DNA of 12,767 nucleotides from an uncultured Clostridia bacterium (lineage in GTDB: Bacteria; Bacillota; Clostridia; Christensenellales; Pumilibacteraceae), in contig USEG01000011.1 in NCBI GenBank assembly GCA_900553555.1, positions 1 through 12,767 on the forward strand. The letters run 5' to 3'. A model generated the notes under the pieces. That model had not been told where the DNA came from, did not search any database, and saw nothing but the letters and a program-made list of their open reading frames with translations. Position 1 is the first letter of the stretch; each line of letters opens with the position of its first letter. The translations under genes were made by a program, and so were the position numbers. Positions 1 to 7,409 of this stretch are shown piece by piece.

Positions 1-525
1 AGCCACCGTCGCCCACATTCCGCGACTTTTGCAAAGGTCGCCTATAAGCGCGTTGCGGAATATGGTCTCTTCTATGACGGGAGCCAGCGCCACCGTCACG
101 ACTACGGCGAGAATAATGTCGGTTACGCCGTCTATTGTAAGCGAAGACAGCTTGTACCCCACCGCGTCGAGCAGCAGAGCAAACCACTCGCCCAGCCACG
201 AAAAGCAGGCAAGGCACAGCGCCGCGGCCGCCACTGCAAACGCAATGTCCGCCGCCCATGCGGAAGCCTTCTTTTCGGGCAAAGGCAATAGCCGCGGCCG
301 CACGAACAAAATCGCCGCCAGAAAAGCGCCCTGCAGCGCCATCATCGCCAAAAGGTTTATCGTCGGATAATACGGCACTTCCTCCGCCGAGGAATATCCT
401 CCGTATATCATTATTGCCGACAATACCAACGAAAAAACTATCTGTACCGCCAGATTGAAAACCATGGCAAACAAGTAAGTTTTTCCGCCCGACGCGTCGG
501 ATTTGTCACGCAAGTTCATCATCAT
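1..525 (-). CDS. CPBP-family intramembrane metalloprotease, N-terminal part (cut by window edge)
   Basis: The frame is open from the ATG at 525 down to base 1 (175 codons) with no stop, so the C-terminus lies outside the window. The visible part is strongly hydrophobic, with likely membrane segments near residues 17-40, 56-74, 90-118 and 133-150. It ends in the motif EETIFR (residues 152-157), the paired glutamates and arginine that mark CPBP (CAAX protease / bacteriocin-processing) proteins, which are membrane-embedded glutamic or metal-dependent proteases. The later His motifs of the family would lie beyond the edge. Three ATG codons run in a row (525, 522, 519). The first overlaps the stop of the WalJ-like gene (ATGA), so the two are probably translationally coupled. 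Substrate unknown; roles in this family range from prenyl-protein processing to bacteriocin self-immunity. The family call is firm, the role is open. Confidence 0.85.
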   Translation of the reverse strand, partial: MMMNLRDKSDASGGKTYLFAMVFNLAVQIVFSLVLSAIMIYGGYSSAEEVPYYPTINLLAMMALQGAFLAAILFVRPRLLPLPEKKASAWAADIAFAVAAAALCLACFSWLGEWFALLLDAVGYKLSSLTIDGVTDIILAVVVTVALAPVIEETIFRNALIGDLCKSRGMWATVA

Positions 526-1310
526 ACAATCTCATACATGGCGGACAGACTGTTTTGCTCCGCCACTTCCACCTTGATGTCCTTTCCTTCGGTATAACCG
601 CGCAGTTCGAGCTGCTTTTTTGTCGTCTCGAAAGCCAGCTCCGGGCAGTTGTTTTCCTGCGAAAGGTGCGCCAAAATGACCTGCTTTGTGCCCGACGCCG
701 CCAAAAGACACACGGCTGTGGCGCACTCGTCGTTGGACAGATGCCCGTGCGAAGACAAGATGCGTTTTTTTAAAAACGCCGAATATTTGGCGTTGCGGCG
801 CAGCATTTCCACATCGTGATTGCTTTCCAGCACCACCAGATCGCTGCCTGTGATGGCGCGCAGCACCTTTGGCGTGACCTTTCCTATGTCCGTCACCGCC
901 GACAGGCTTTTTCCCGCCGCCGACAGCGTGTAGCCTACGCACGGCACGTCGTGACTGACGGCAAAGGGCGACACGGTAAACTGTCCTACAAAAAAATCTT
1001 CTTCGCCGAAAAAGATATAGTTGCCGCGGCTAATGTCGCACGCCCTTGACAATCCGCCGCGCGATTTTTCGGACGCATACACGCAAACGGGATATTTTTT
1101 CGTTAGCGCGTCCAGCGTCTTTATGTGGTCGGAATGTTCGTGCGTTATAAGTACGGAAAGCGACTCCGGGGCAATGCCCATCGCAGAAATAAATTTTTCT
1201 ATCCGTCTTATCGGCAGACCTGCGTCAATGAGAATATGGGTCTTGTCATAACCTACATATATGCAATTGCCTTTACTGCCGCTTCCAAGCACGCACAACC
1301 TTATACACAT
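522..1310 (-). CDS. walJ: WalJ/YycJ-type metallo-beta-lactamase-fold protein (putative exonuclease)
   Basis: This is a cytoplasmic MBL-fold hydrolase of the WalJ (YycJ/VicX) type, a family described as 5'-3' double-strand DNA exonucleases linked to cell-wall or DNA-repair functions in Firmicutes. It starts with the family's LGSGSKGNC motif. It carries the metal site THEHSDH (residues 56-62 counted from the chosen start), plus VSHD, VTDIG, ESNHD, SHGHLSN and AHLS, so the metal ligands look complete. I chose the ATG at 1310 (262 aa). An upstream ATG at 1349 would add 13 residues with no family resemblance, and a good promoter (1317-1345) lies inside that extension. Unlike in many Firmicutes, no walRK genes are next to it within this window. 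The downstream CPBP gene overlaps its stop. Confidence 0.88.
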   Translation of the reverse strand: MCIRLCVLGSGSKGNCIYVGYDKTHILIDAGLPIRRIEKFISAMGIAPESLSVLITHEHSDHIKTLDALTKKYPVCVYASEKSRGGLSRACDISRGNYIFFGEEDFFVGQFTVSPFAVSHDVPCVGYTLSAAGKSLSAVTDIGKVTPKVLRAITGSDLVVLESNHDVEMLRRNAKYSAFLKKRILSSHGHLSNDECATAVCLLAASGTKQVILAHLSQENNCPELAFETTKKQLELRGYTEGKDIKVEVAEQNSLSAMYEIV

Positions 1311-1316
1311 ACATTG

Positions 1317-1345
1317 ATTATACAATAATTGCCGCCAAAATGCAA
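1317..1345 (-). promoter_or_regulatory. Sigma-A-type promoter for the walJ-like gene
   Basis: Read on the minus strand, TTGCAT (1345-1340) is followed by a 17-base spacer and a perfect TATAAT (1322-1317). Transcription would start at about 1310, where the chosen ATG sits. The mRNA would therefore be leaderless or have only a few leader bases, and no Shine-Dalgarno precedes the ATG. The promoter drives the walJ-like and CPBP genes. This is a sequence match only. Confidence 0.65.
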
Positions 1346-1517
1346 ACATTTTTTCTCAAAGACTCAAATAAACGCAATTTGCCGTCATCGGCGCACGCCT
1401 TTATCGGCTTTTTAACGCGTCAAACGCTTGCGTCAGACGGTCCGCGGTTTACCTCAAAGTGTTTTTAAATAAATTTCACCGAATTTGCAAAAATTTTCAA
1501 AATTTTTCCACTTGCTA

Positions 1518-1546
1518 TTGACATATCGATTGTCTCGCGATATAAT
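1518..1546 (+). promoter_or_regulatory. Perfect sigma-A promoter for the secreted-protein pair
   Basis: TTGACA (1518-1523), a 17-base spacer and TATAAT (1541-1546) match the vegetative consensus at every position with ideal spacing. A start near 1553 would leave a leader of about 33 bases carrying the GGAGGA ribosome site at 1573-1578. Such a strong promoter suggests high expression unless repressed, which fits the inverted repeat laid over it. Confidence 0.85.
1523..1543. promoter_or_regulatory. Inverted repeat inside the promoter (candidate repressor operator)
   Basis: ATATCG (1523-1528) and its reverse complement CGATAT (1538-1543) flank nine bases, filling the spacer and entering the -10 box. 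A dimeric repressor bound here would block RNA polymerase. No regulator gene is adjacent, so the binding protein is unknown. Six-base arms can arise by chance in AT-rich DNA; the placement is the main support. Confidence 0.4.
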
Positions 1547-1585
1547 ATAAGTACAAATAGCAAAATTAATGCGGAGGAAATAAAT

Positions 1586-3310
1586 ATGAAAATAAAAAGA
1601 TTTATGTTGGCGTTACTTATCATCAGTATATGCGCATTTACTTTTACCGCATTAGGCAACACTACTTATGTCGAAGCCTCTGATGACAGTTCTTCGTCCG
1701 CTTTGCAGGACAGCATTGTGGATCCGTCTTATGAACAATATTATAATGATAATTTAGAAAAATGGCTCAGTAAATATAATTGTTATGCCTTCGCACTTAA
1801 TAGATTCCATATTGCGCAAAGTCCAAATGGTCAGGGGTATAATATAGGCAATTTCTGTGGTATAGATTATAATGAACTAACAACTATCGATCAATACCTT
1901 GATACAATCGAAAAAGATATGTTGGCACTACATTTTTCCGACATTTCTTTTAGCACAACATTACCAACAAATATACAAAGCGATGAAACTTTACTTTGTG
2001 TCCGCCTCGCAATAGATTCCAATGATAATATTACTGATTATCATTTTATGCGCTATGATAAAGACACAAATGTTTGGAAACATAAGCCCGGGGCCTCAAA
2101 AATACTTATTTATAATTATGAACCATCAAACGACAGGCTATGGTCGTCAGAGGGCATTGATATATTTGACATATATATAGGAAAAGATGATGTGGTTTAT
2201 AATAGTCCTATATATTACATAAAATATACTGACCCGTTTGAATATAATGTTCTTACTAACAACTATGTAATAGACTCGTATGAAGACTTAAACAATATAC
2301 GTTATTTCCCTAATAAAGGCTGGGAATTTTCGGCAAGCGTCTCTATTTCAAACACTGAAACTTGGGAACCTATAGAAAACTTCAGTGGTAATATTTATGG
2401 AAACGGATATACGGTAAGCGGATTAAAATTCAAAGGCAACAAAATAGGAAAATACGGTTTTATCTTAACCAATCAAGGACAGATACACGATTTAAACTTT
2501 ATCAACTCTTATATCAATATCACTGGTAATGTAGATTTATCAAAAACAATAACAGTCGGAGTTATAGCTGCCGAAAATAATGGTGAAATTAGACGATGTA
2601 ATGTCGGCAACATACAATATTATGCCGAAATTACAATTATGTCGAGCGTAAGATCATATGTAGGCGCAATTTGTGGTATCAATAGACACAATGGTACAGA
2701 CGGAACGATAAACAACTGCCACGTAACAAATTTTCATGCCGCACTCGCCGGTGATTTAGGCGGTATTTGCGGAATCAATGATTACAATTCTACTGTCACC
2801 AACTGTTCCGTTTCGTCGTCCGGCCTTAGCTTATATTATGGTACAGCAGGCGGTATTGCCGCCACTAACTATGGAGTAGTTGAGAATAGCGCTTTATACT
2901 CAACTGAAATCAGTTGTTATAACGGTTTCCCCGATCTTCTCCCGTCTTACTATCCTGCATACCACTACGCTTATGTCGGCGGTATTTCAGGCTTAAACAT
3001 TATGCCATTGGAAGCAACAGATTCCTATGTCCTAAAAGTCAAAGCATGCAGTGTTTCCAACTCGAAACTAATATGTGCCAGCGATTATGTGGATGCTGAC
3101 CATGGCGGAAGATCATTTGCACCCGAAATGGGCTTGATTTCAGGACTATCGTATAGCAACTATTTGCAAAATAATACCTATTCTAACTCATCGGTTTCAG
3201 GACCTAATCTTACTACTCTTACATGGAAAGGAGGCTTTTTAAATCTCCAAACTTATTCTTGGAATCAAGCGCAATATATAGGAAACAGGCCTATTGGTCG
3301 TGAAATGTAA
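1586..3310 (+). CDS. Secreted protein: probable papain-like domain plus GLUG-like repeats
   Basis: The 574-aa product starts with a signal peptide (basic MKIKR, hydrophobic core to about residue 24, cleavage probably near residue 31), so it should be exported. Residues ~60-215 contain NCYAFAL (Cys66), DYHFMRYD (His153) and WKHKPG (164-169). I associate this pattern with secreted papain-like or NlpC-like cysteine hydrolases, but activity is inferred. Residues ~258-282 have the W-P-I..F-G-x-x-G-x-G-x-x-I-S-G-L signature that usually opens GLUG regions. About five degenerate repeats of the form GGIxGxNxxxxxxNCxV follow (roughly 324-470), as in clostridial surface or adhesin proteins. There is no LPXTG anchor. 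The ribosome site is GGAGGA, 7 bases before the ATG. The gene is AT-rich with mainly AT-ending codons, unlike most neighbours, which may mean acquisition. It forms a unit with the lipoprotein 17 bases downstream. Confidence 0.75.
   Translation: MKIKRFMLALLIISICAFTFTALGNTTYVEASDDSSSSALQDSIVDPSYEQYYNDNLEKWLSKYNCYAFALNRFHIAQSPNGQGYNIGNFCGIDYNELTTIDQYLDTIEKDMLALHFSDISFSTTLPTNIQSDETLLCVRLAIDSNDNITDYHFMRYDKDTNVWKHKPGASKILIYNYEPSNDRLWSSEGIDIFDIYIGKDDVVYNSPIYYIKYTDPFEYNVLTNNYVIDSYEDLNNIRYFPNKGWEFSASVSISNTETWEPIENFSGNIYGNGYTVSGLKFKGNKIGKYGFILTNQGQIHDLNFINSYINITGNVDLSKTITVGVIAAENNGEIRRCNVGNIQYYAEITIMSSVRSYVGAICGINRHNGTDGTINNCHVTNFHAALAGDLGGICGINDYNSTVTNCSVSSSGLSLYYGTAGGIAATNYGVVENSALYSTEISCYNGFPDLLPSYYPAYHYAYVGGISGLNIMPLEATDSYVLKVKACSVSNSKLICASDYVDADHGGRSFAPEMGLISGLSYSNYLQNNTYSNSSVSGPNLTTLTWKGGFLNLQTYSWNQAQYIGNRPIGREM
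2552..2995 (+). repeat. GLUG-like degenerate repeats coded within the secreted protein
   Basis: Successive copies begin at about residues 324 (VGVIAAENNGEIRRCNV), 359 (VGAICGIN), 391 (LGGICGIN), 421 (AGGIAATN) and 464 (VGGISGLN). Each is 30-40 residues long and most are followed by a Cys-Xaa-Val strand. They diverge at DNA level, so the array looks old. GLUG repeats probably form a stacked beta structure in surface proteins; a binding partner is not evident. Confidence 0.6.
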
Positions 3311-3327
3311 TTATTAGGAGATTTTTT

Positions 3328-4653
3328 ATGAAAACAAAGAAAATTATATTATCATTATTGATAATTATTTTATGCTTTGCAACACTAACATTTGCTGCCT
3401 GCGGCGATAACAAAGTCGATAAAGAAAAACAGCTGCAAATAGAAATGCAAAATTTGAAAGACGGCTTTATCAAAGACCTGACTGCCTATCCCTCCACCCT
3501 TGACAATCCGCAATTAATGTCCATCTTTTATCAGGACATAATTGATGATTTTATAACTAAAATCGACGCGGCTACCTCTATGGAACAGCTAAGGGATATT
3601 CAGTATGACATTTCGGTTTTCATGAGAAGTAATGGAAATTATATTAACGACAGACTCTCATTTACATTTTATCAGGATATATTTTCCGATTTCGACATAT
3701 CCGGCACATATGAAGATAAGCCGTTTTATATGCATTTGGACCTTTCGGGACCATTATCTGCTCAGATTTCATTAGGCAATAAAACCGCTTATTATTATGC
3801 CGAAGATCCGGAGCTTGTAGTAAAACAAATGGTTATAACAAACAATGACGTAAGCGGGTCGGAAGATTTCCAGCCGGTGGCGCGCTTAGGCAACTCCGGT
3901 TATCAGTATGCATTTACGAAAAATACTACCCACTATGCTTTTATAATAACTAAAGGCGAAGAAGTCGTGGGCATAACAATTCAAAGGATGAAATTTTATA
4001 AAACCGGCGGATTCGCCGAAGCCGAAGTCGACAGTACATTTCTTGCCAGCGGAATTTTTGAAACTCCCATGCCGGAAGACCAAGTAAAAAATTATATTCA
4101 GACAATAATCGATGGCAAGGCCCCCTCTCCGGATAATAAACTTATCCCAAATAACGCGGCTTATATATATTACATGGACGTATGTATGCAGTTTTATGCG
4201 GTTTCCCAAAACGATATGCAAAGAATTGCTTTCAATCCTGAAGATATCGGCGACCCGGTAACCATTAATTCCGTTTACAGCGACACCGCGTTTACCACCG
4301 ACGAAAACGGCGCTCCCGTAAACCAAATTACTCTTGAAAACGGCGATACAGTCGAAATAAGGGCCGACTTCCCCGGCGATGAGTATATCATAGTGACAAC
4401 ATCATGCGATATCGATTATAACTATACTGGAACGACCAACAGAACCTTTATTTTCCAAATGCAGCCGCTGGACGAGAATATATATTCCGGCTCCGGCAGG
4501 CAGCTGAATCTTATTGCATCGTGCGATATACATTTTAGATTGCCGTTTGTTGAAAAGACCGAACACGACACCACCTTTGCGCTTGCCGTAGGAAAATACC
4601 TGGTCAATCAGCTAAAAAGCGGCGTTTCGCCCGAAAACCTGACAATAGGTTAA
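3328..4653 (+). CDS. Predicted lipoprotein of unknown function
   Basis: The 441-aa product has a lipoprotein signal: MKTKK, a hydrophobic stretch, then TFAAC with Cys25 as the likely lipidated residue. Phe at -3 is less usual than Leu. The mature protein should sit on the outer face of the membrane. It is acidic and rich in Asp, Asn, Thr and Tyr; I recognise no catalytic motif or named domain. It starts 17 bases after the secreted papain-like protein, with its own GGAG site before the ATG, and there is no terminator between the two. They are very probably co-transcribed and may act together at the cell surface, for instance as anchor or partner. Codon use drifts from AT-rich near the start to more GC-ending codons in the second half. 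Confidence 0.75.
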   Translation: MKTKKIILSLLIIILCFATLTFAACGDNKVDKEKQLQIEMQNLKDGFIKDLTAYPSTLDNPQLMSIFYQDIIDDFITKIDAATSMEQLRDIQYDISVFMRSNGNYINDRLSFTFYQDIFSDFDISGTYEDKPFYMHLDLSGPLSAQISLGNKTAYYYAEDPELVVKQMVITNNDVSGSEDFQPVARLGNSGYQYAFTKNTTHYAFIITKGEEVVGITIQRMKFYKTGGFAEAEVDSTFLASGIFETPMPEDQVKNYIQTIIDGKAPSPDNKLIPNNAAYIYYMDVCMQFYAVSQNDMQRIAFNPEDIGDPVTINSVYSDTAFTTDENGAPVNQITLENGDTVEIRADFPGDEYIIVTTSCDIDYNYTGTTNRTFIFQMQPLDENIYSGSGRQLNLIASCDIHFRLPFVEKTEHDTTFALAVGKYLVNQLKSGVSPENLTIG

Positions 4654-4790
4654 AACCGCGATTGTTCTATGCTTCGCCGCGCCCTTTGCGGCAACTCCGT
4701 CCCCCTACTGCAATGATTTTTGCTCTACATGAATACTAAAATAAAAGGCTCCGCACTTTTAAAGCGCAGAGCCTTTTTTAATGATTTACG
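4654..4790. other. Short convergent intergenic region
   Basis: This region of 137 bases separates convergent units. Besides the terminator at 4743-4779 there is a small GCCGC/GCGGC hairpin (4676-4692) without a T-run, which I do not count as a terminator. Confidence 0.6.
4743..4779. terminator. Bidirectional Rho-independent terminator
   Basis: The left arm AAAAGGCTC (4743-4751) pairs with GAGCC plus T-run (4769-4777), extended inward by CGC (4752-4754) and GCG (4764-4766) with a two-base bulge and a nine-base loop. Six T follow on the plus strand (4774-4779); on the minus strand the arm ends in TTTTATTTTA. It would stop the lipoprotein unit coming rightward and the hydrogenase run coming leftward, whose last stop codon is 12 bases away. 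Confidence 0.85.
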
Positions 4791-6227
4791 TTATTTTATA
4801 TCGGTTTTTAGCACCGAAATGGCGTCCGAAATAGTCTTTTCGTATGCCTGTTTGCCATACTTATCAACTTCGGCTTTGTTTTTTTCGCCGTGCGTAAGAC
4901 AACCTGCTCCGCCTATGCATCCGCCCACGCACGCCATGCCTTCAATAAAGTTGGCGTCCAGCATGTTTTTGCTCTTTTTGAGCAGCGCTATGCGGCACTC
5001 TTCTATTCCGTCGCACGAACAGGCTTTAAGCTGAAAATCGGTAAGGCCTTGTTCTTTAAGTCCTTCGGCAACGGCGTCGGCTAGTCCACCACAGCGGGCG
5101 AATATTCTGCCAAAGTACGATGCATTGTCCAAAACGCCCTCTTCAAGCGTGGTAATATCTATATCCTTGCTGTCGAAAAGCGCCTGCAATTCTTCAAAGG
5201 TGATTGCTTCATCCACGTACGGCTTGACGCTGTCTTTTCTTACTTCGCCTTTTTTCGCCGTGCACGGTCCGATGAATACAATGCGGCAGTTTTCTTCGTG
5301 TTCCTTAATGTACTTGGAAATAGTGGCCATGGGCGAAAGATTGTGCGAAACATAGGGCGTCATCTGCGGGAAAGCCTTTTCGATATAGCTGACAAATGCG
5401 GGACAGCATGAACTGGTCAAAAAGCCCTTCTCGGCCAATTCTTTCGACTCGGCCTGAGCTACCATGTCCGCGCCCAGCGCCGCCTCGATGACGGTGTGGA
5501 ATCCCAGCTTTTTGAGGCCGGTAACCACCTGCCCGAGTTTGGCATACGTAAACTGACTGGATATGGAAGGAGCTACCACCGCGTACGTCTTGATGGACTT
5601 ATCCTGCTGGCTCTTTTTGAGAATGTCGATGACGTTGAGAATATACGACTTGTCGCTTATCGCGCCGAACGGACACTGATAGACGCACGCTCCGCAGGCA
5701 ATGCACTTGTTGTTGTCTATTACCGCCTGCTTCTCGTCGCCGACGGAAATTGCCTTGATTTTGCAGGCGCTCTCGCAGGGGCGCTTGTAGTTGTGAATGG
5801 CGCTGTAAGGACAAACCTTCGAACAGGCTCCGCATTCCTTGCACTTGGTTTTATCGATATGCGCGACGTGGTTTTGGTCAAACGTAATGGCGCCGAAACG
5901 GCAGGCGTCCTCGCAGCGGTGAGCAAGACAGCCGCGGCAGGAATTTGTAACCTCATACCCGCCCATGGGGCATTCGTCGCAGGCGATATCTATGACTTCT
6001 ATTACGTTGGGATTGGATTTGTTGCCGCCCATCGCAAGTTTGACGCGCTCGGCGAGAATGGCGCGCTCTTTGTAAACGCAGCACCGCATGGTGGGAATTT
6101 TGCCCGGAACAATTATGTTGGGAATATTGATGGCGTTTTCCACCAAAGTGTCGTTCCATGCCTGACGCGCCACTTCGCGCAGCACTTTATACTTCAAATA
6201 TTGTACTTTTGTATCAAATTTTCTCAT
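4791..6227 (-). CDS. Monomeric [FeFe] hydrogenase, group B-like
   Basis: This 478-aa cytoplasmic iron hydrogenase probably reduces protons with, or oxidises H2 to, low-potential ferredoxin. The N-terminal half has many cysteines: MRCC (47-50), CDEC (83-86), a CRGC..CEDAC set (97-109), and two [4Fe-4S] ferredoxin motifs at 129-139 with extra Cys at 151 and 155, and 175-185. The C-terminal H-cluster domain (~215-445) keeps the ligands: TSSCCPAF (Cys274/275), GPCTAKK (Cys322), and MACVGGCIGG (Cys433, Cys437). The motif variants (Gly in place of Met before PCTAKK; PAF instead of PGW) and the N-terminal cysteine pattern fit the clostridial group B hydrogenases rather than group A. It is the last gene of the minus-strand run, 9 bases after the phosphatase stop, with an AAGGA ribosome site, and is followed by the terminator. 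The H-cluster maturases (HydE, F, G) are not in the window. Confidence 0.9.
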   Translation of the reverse strand: MRKFDTKVQYLKYKVLREVARQAWNDTLVENAINIPNIIVPGKIPTMRCCVYKERAILAERVKLAMGGNKSNPNVIEVIDIACDECPMGGYEVTNSCRGCLAHRCEDACRFGAITFDQNHVAHIDKTKCKECGACSKVCPYSAIHNYKRPCESACKIKAISVGDEKQAVIDNNKCIACGACVYQCPFGAISDKSYILNVIDILKKSQQDKSIKTYAVVAPSISSQFTYAKLGQVVTGLKKLGFHTVIEAALGADMVAQAESKELAEKGFLTSSCCPAFVSYIEKAFPQMTPYVSHNLSPMATISKYIKEHEENCRIVFIGPCTAKKGEVRKDSVKPYVDEAITFEELQALFDSKDIDITTLEEGVLDNASYFGRIFARCGGLADAVAEGLKEQGLTDFQLKACSCDGIEECRIALLKKSKNMLDANFIEGMACVGGCIGGAGCLTHGEKNKAEVDKYGKQAYEKTISDAISVLKTDIK

Positions 6228-6236
6228 AATGCATCC

Positions 6237-7409
6237 TTAAAAATAACTTACTTTGATTTTTTTGCCCATCTGTTTAAGACATTTGGACAATTGTTCGACA
6301 AGGTTCATTTTAATATTGAAATTTATGGGCAAATCAGGGTTCTGGTGCGCGGGATTGATGGCTTTTCCGACATAAAAGTTGATATCGGTGGCCTCTTCAA
6401 ACAACATTCTGCTTATAAGCGACGCTCCGTCGTGCCCCATGCTCCACTTTTCGTACAGTTTGTTTTCGTTTAGCGTGTCCTGAGCGTATTCGACCACTCT
6501 GTTCATGGTGATGACGCCCTCCGTCACCAAATCGACGCCTTCGATTTCGGCAATGGGCGGAATATCGCTCTTTTCAAAATTAAGGCTGGTCTTTACGGGT
6601 TTACCGAGATATCTGGCGGCTATCGAAGATGTGGTACCGCCGCAGACGATATGTTTGCCCTCCTTTGAAAAGAACAGCGACATCATCCGGTTGGCGTCGT
6701 CGGGATTGGAAGGCGGTCCGAACAAAATGTTCATGGGTTCACGTCGCCGCACCTTTACAACGCACGCCGTCGCGTCGTCGCCGGGCTTGCCGGCGTACAG
6801 GCGCTGCACTTCGTCGATGAGAATGGTGGACAGCGTTTTTGCGGTATATCCGACGTACACCTGCCCCAACATAAACGAAGCGATTTCGTCCCGTTTCCAG
6901 CCGAAGTTGTATTTAAGACCCATGCCGGCGTGCGGACAGCCGTCGCTCATCGCTATGATAAAATCGCCGTCGCGCAAATCGAACTGCGATTTGTACACTT
7001 TTTTTCCCACGATGTTCATCTCCATGCGCTGGCACTTGTACTCTTCGCCGTCGCGCAGAATGATGACCTGCGGGTTGTCGTATTCTATAATTTCGGCAGT
7101 GCGGCTGTCGACAATGTGCACTATCGTAAACGTCGAATATGCCACTCCTCGCGTAGAACATATGGGAAGCGTTGCGACAATGGTCTCGACGCAATCTTCC
7201 AAAGACAGTCCTTCCGCCATCATGGTCGATATTATCTTGGCGGTCAGCGTCGACAAAATGCTGGCCTTTACGCCGCTGCCCAAGCCGTCGGCAAGCACGA
7301 TGACCTGCGAATTTTCGCCCTGATCCACCACGTCCACATGGTCGCCGCACAGCTGCTCGCCGTAATGATTTATGCTTTTCCAGCCGATGTCAACGCACAG
7401 ATCATTCAT
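6237..7409 (-). CDS. SpoIIE/PPM-type serine phosphatase with conserved C-terminal extension
   Basis: This 390-aa soluble protein has the PPM (PP2C-like, SpoIIE) metal-site motifs in order: GDH (Asp23), ADGLGSG (Asp41), MSDGCPHAG (Asp156) and GDDATA (Asp211/212). It should remove phosphate from Ser/Thr of a target protein, perhaps an anti-anti-sigma-like factor or another regulator not visible here. Residues ~225-390 are an additional region (GPPSNP, VCGGTTSS, INFYVGKAINPAHQN) whose function I do not know. I recall similar proteins next to HydS-type hydrogenases. Its ATG overlaps the end of the HydS gene by 8 bases (ATGAATGA), implying translational coupling and stoichiometric production. The context suggests it carries the output of the hydrogen or redox sensor. 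The phosphatase fold is certain from motifs; its place in signalling is inferred. Confidence 0.85.
   Translation of the reverse strand: MNDLCVDIGWKSINHYGEQLCGDHVDVVDQGENSQVIVLADGLGSGVKASILSTLTAKIISTMMAEGLSLEDCVETIVATLPICSTRGVAYSTFTIVHIVDSRTAEIIEYDNPQVIILRDGEEYKCQRMEMNIVGKKVYKSQFDLRDGDFIIAMSDGCPHAGMGLKYNFGWKRDEIASFMLGQVYVGYTAKTLSTILIDEVQRLYAGKPGDDATACVVKVRRREPMNILFGPPSNPDDANRMMSLFFSKEGKHIVCGGTTSSIAARYLGKPVKTSLNFEKSDIPPIAEIEGVDLVTEGVITMNRVVEYAQDTLNENKLYEKWSMGHDGASLISRMLFEEATDINFYVGKAINPAHQNPDLPINFNIKMNLVEQLSKCLKQMGKKIKVSYF

Larger units (their letters stand above)
1311..1585. other. Intergenic gap between divergent units
   Basis: This gene-free stretch of 275 bases separates the walJ-like gene (minus strand) from the secreted-protein pair (plus strand). 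It holds the promoter of each side. The middle (about 1350-1510) has runs of T and A and a short imperfect palindrome (aaaattttcaaaattttt, about 1491-1507). I see no RNA gene, riboswitch or convincing small ORF in it. Confidence 0.7.

Noticed and set aside
1311..1349. Upstream extension of the walJ-like gene to an ATG at 1349
   Set aside because: The extra 13 residues are unlike the family and include the codons made by the -35 and -10 boxes.
4676..4692. GCCGC/GCGGC hairpin after the lipoprotein as a terminator
   Set aside because: The stem is only five base pairs and no T-run follows; the hairpin at 4743-4779 fits far better.
5496..6473. 325-codon open frame on the plus strand
   Set aside because: Antisense to the hydrogenase and phosphatase genes, crosses the boundary between them, and shows no family motif.
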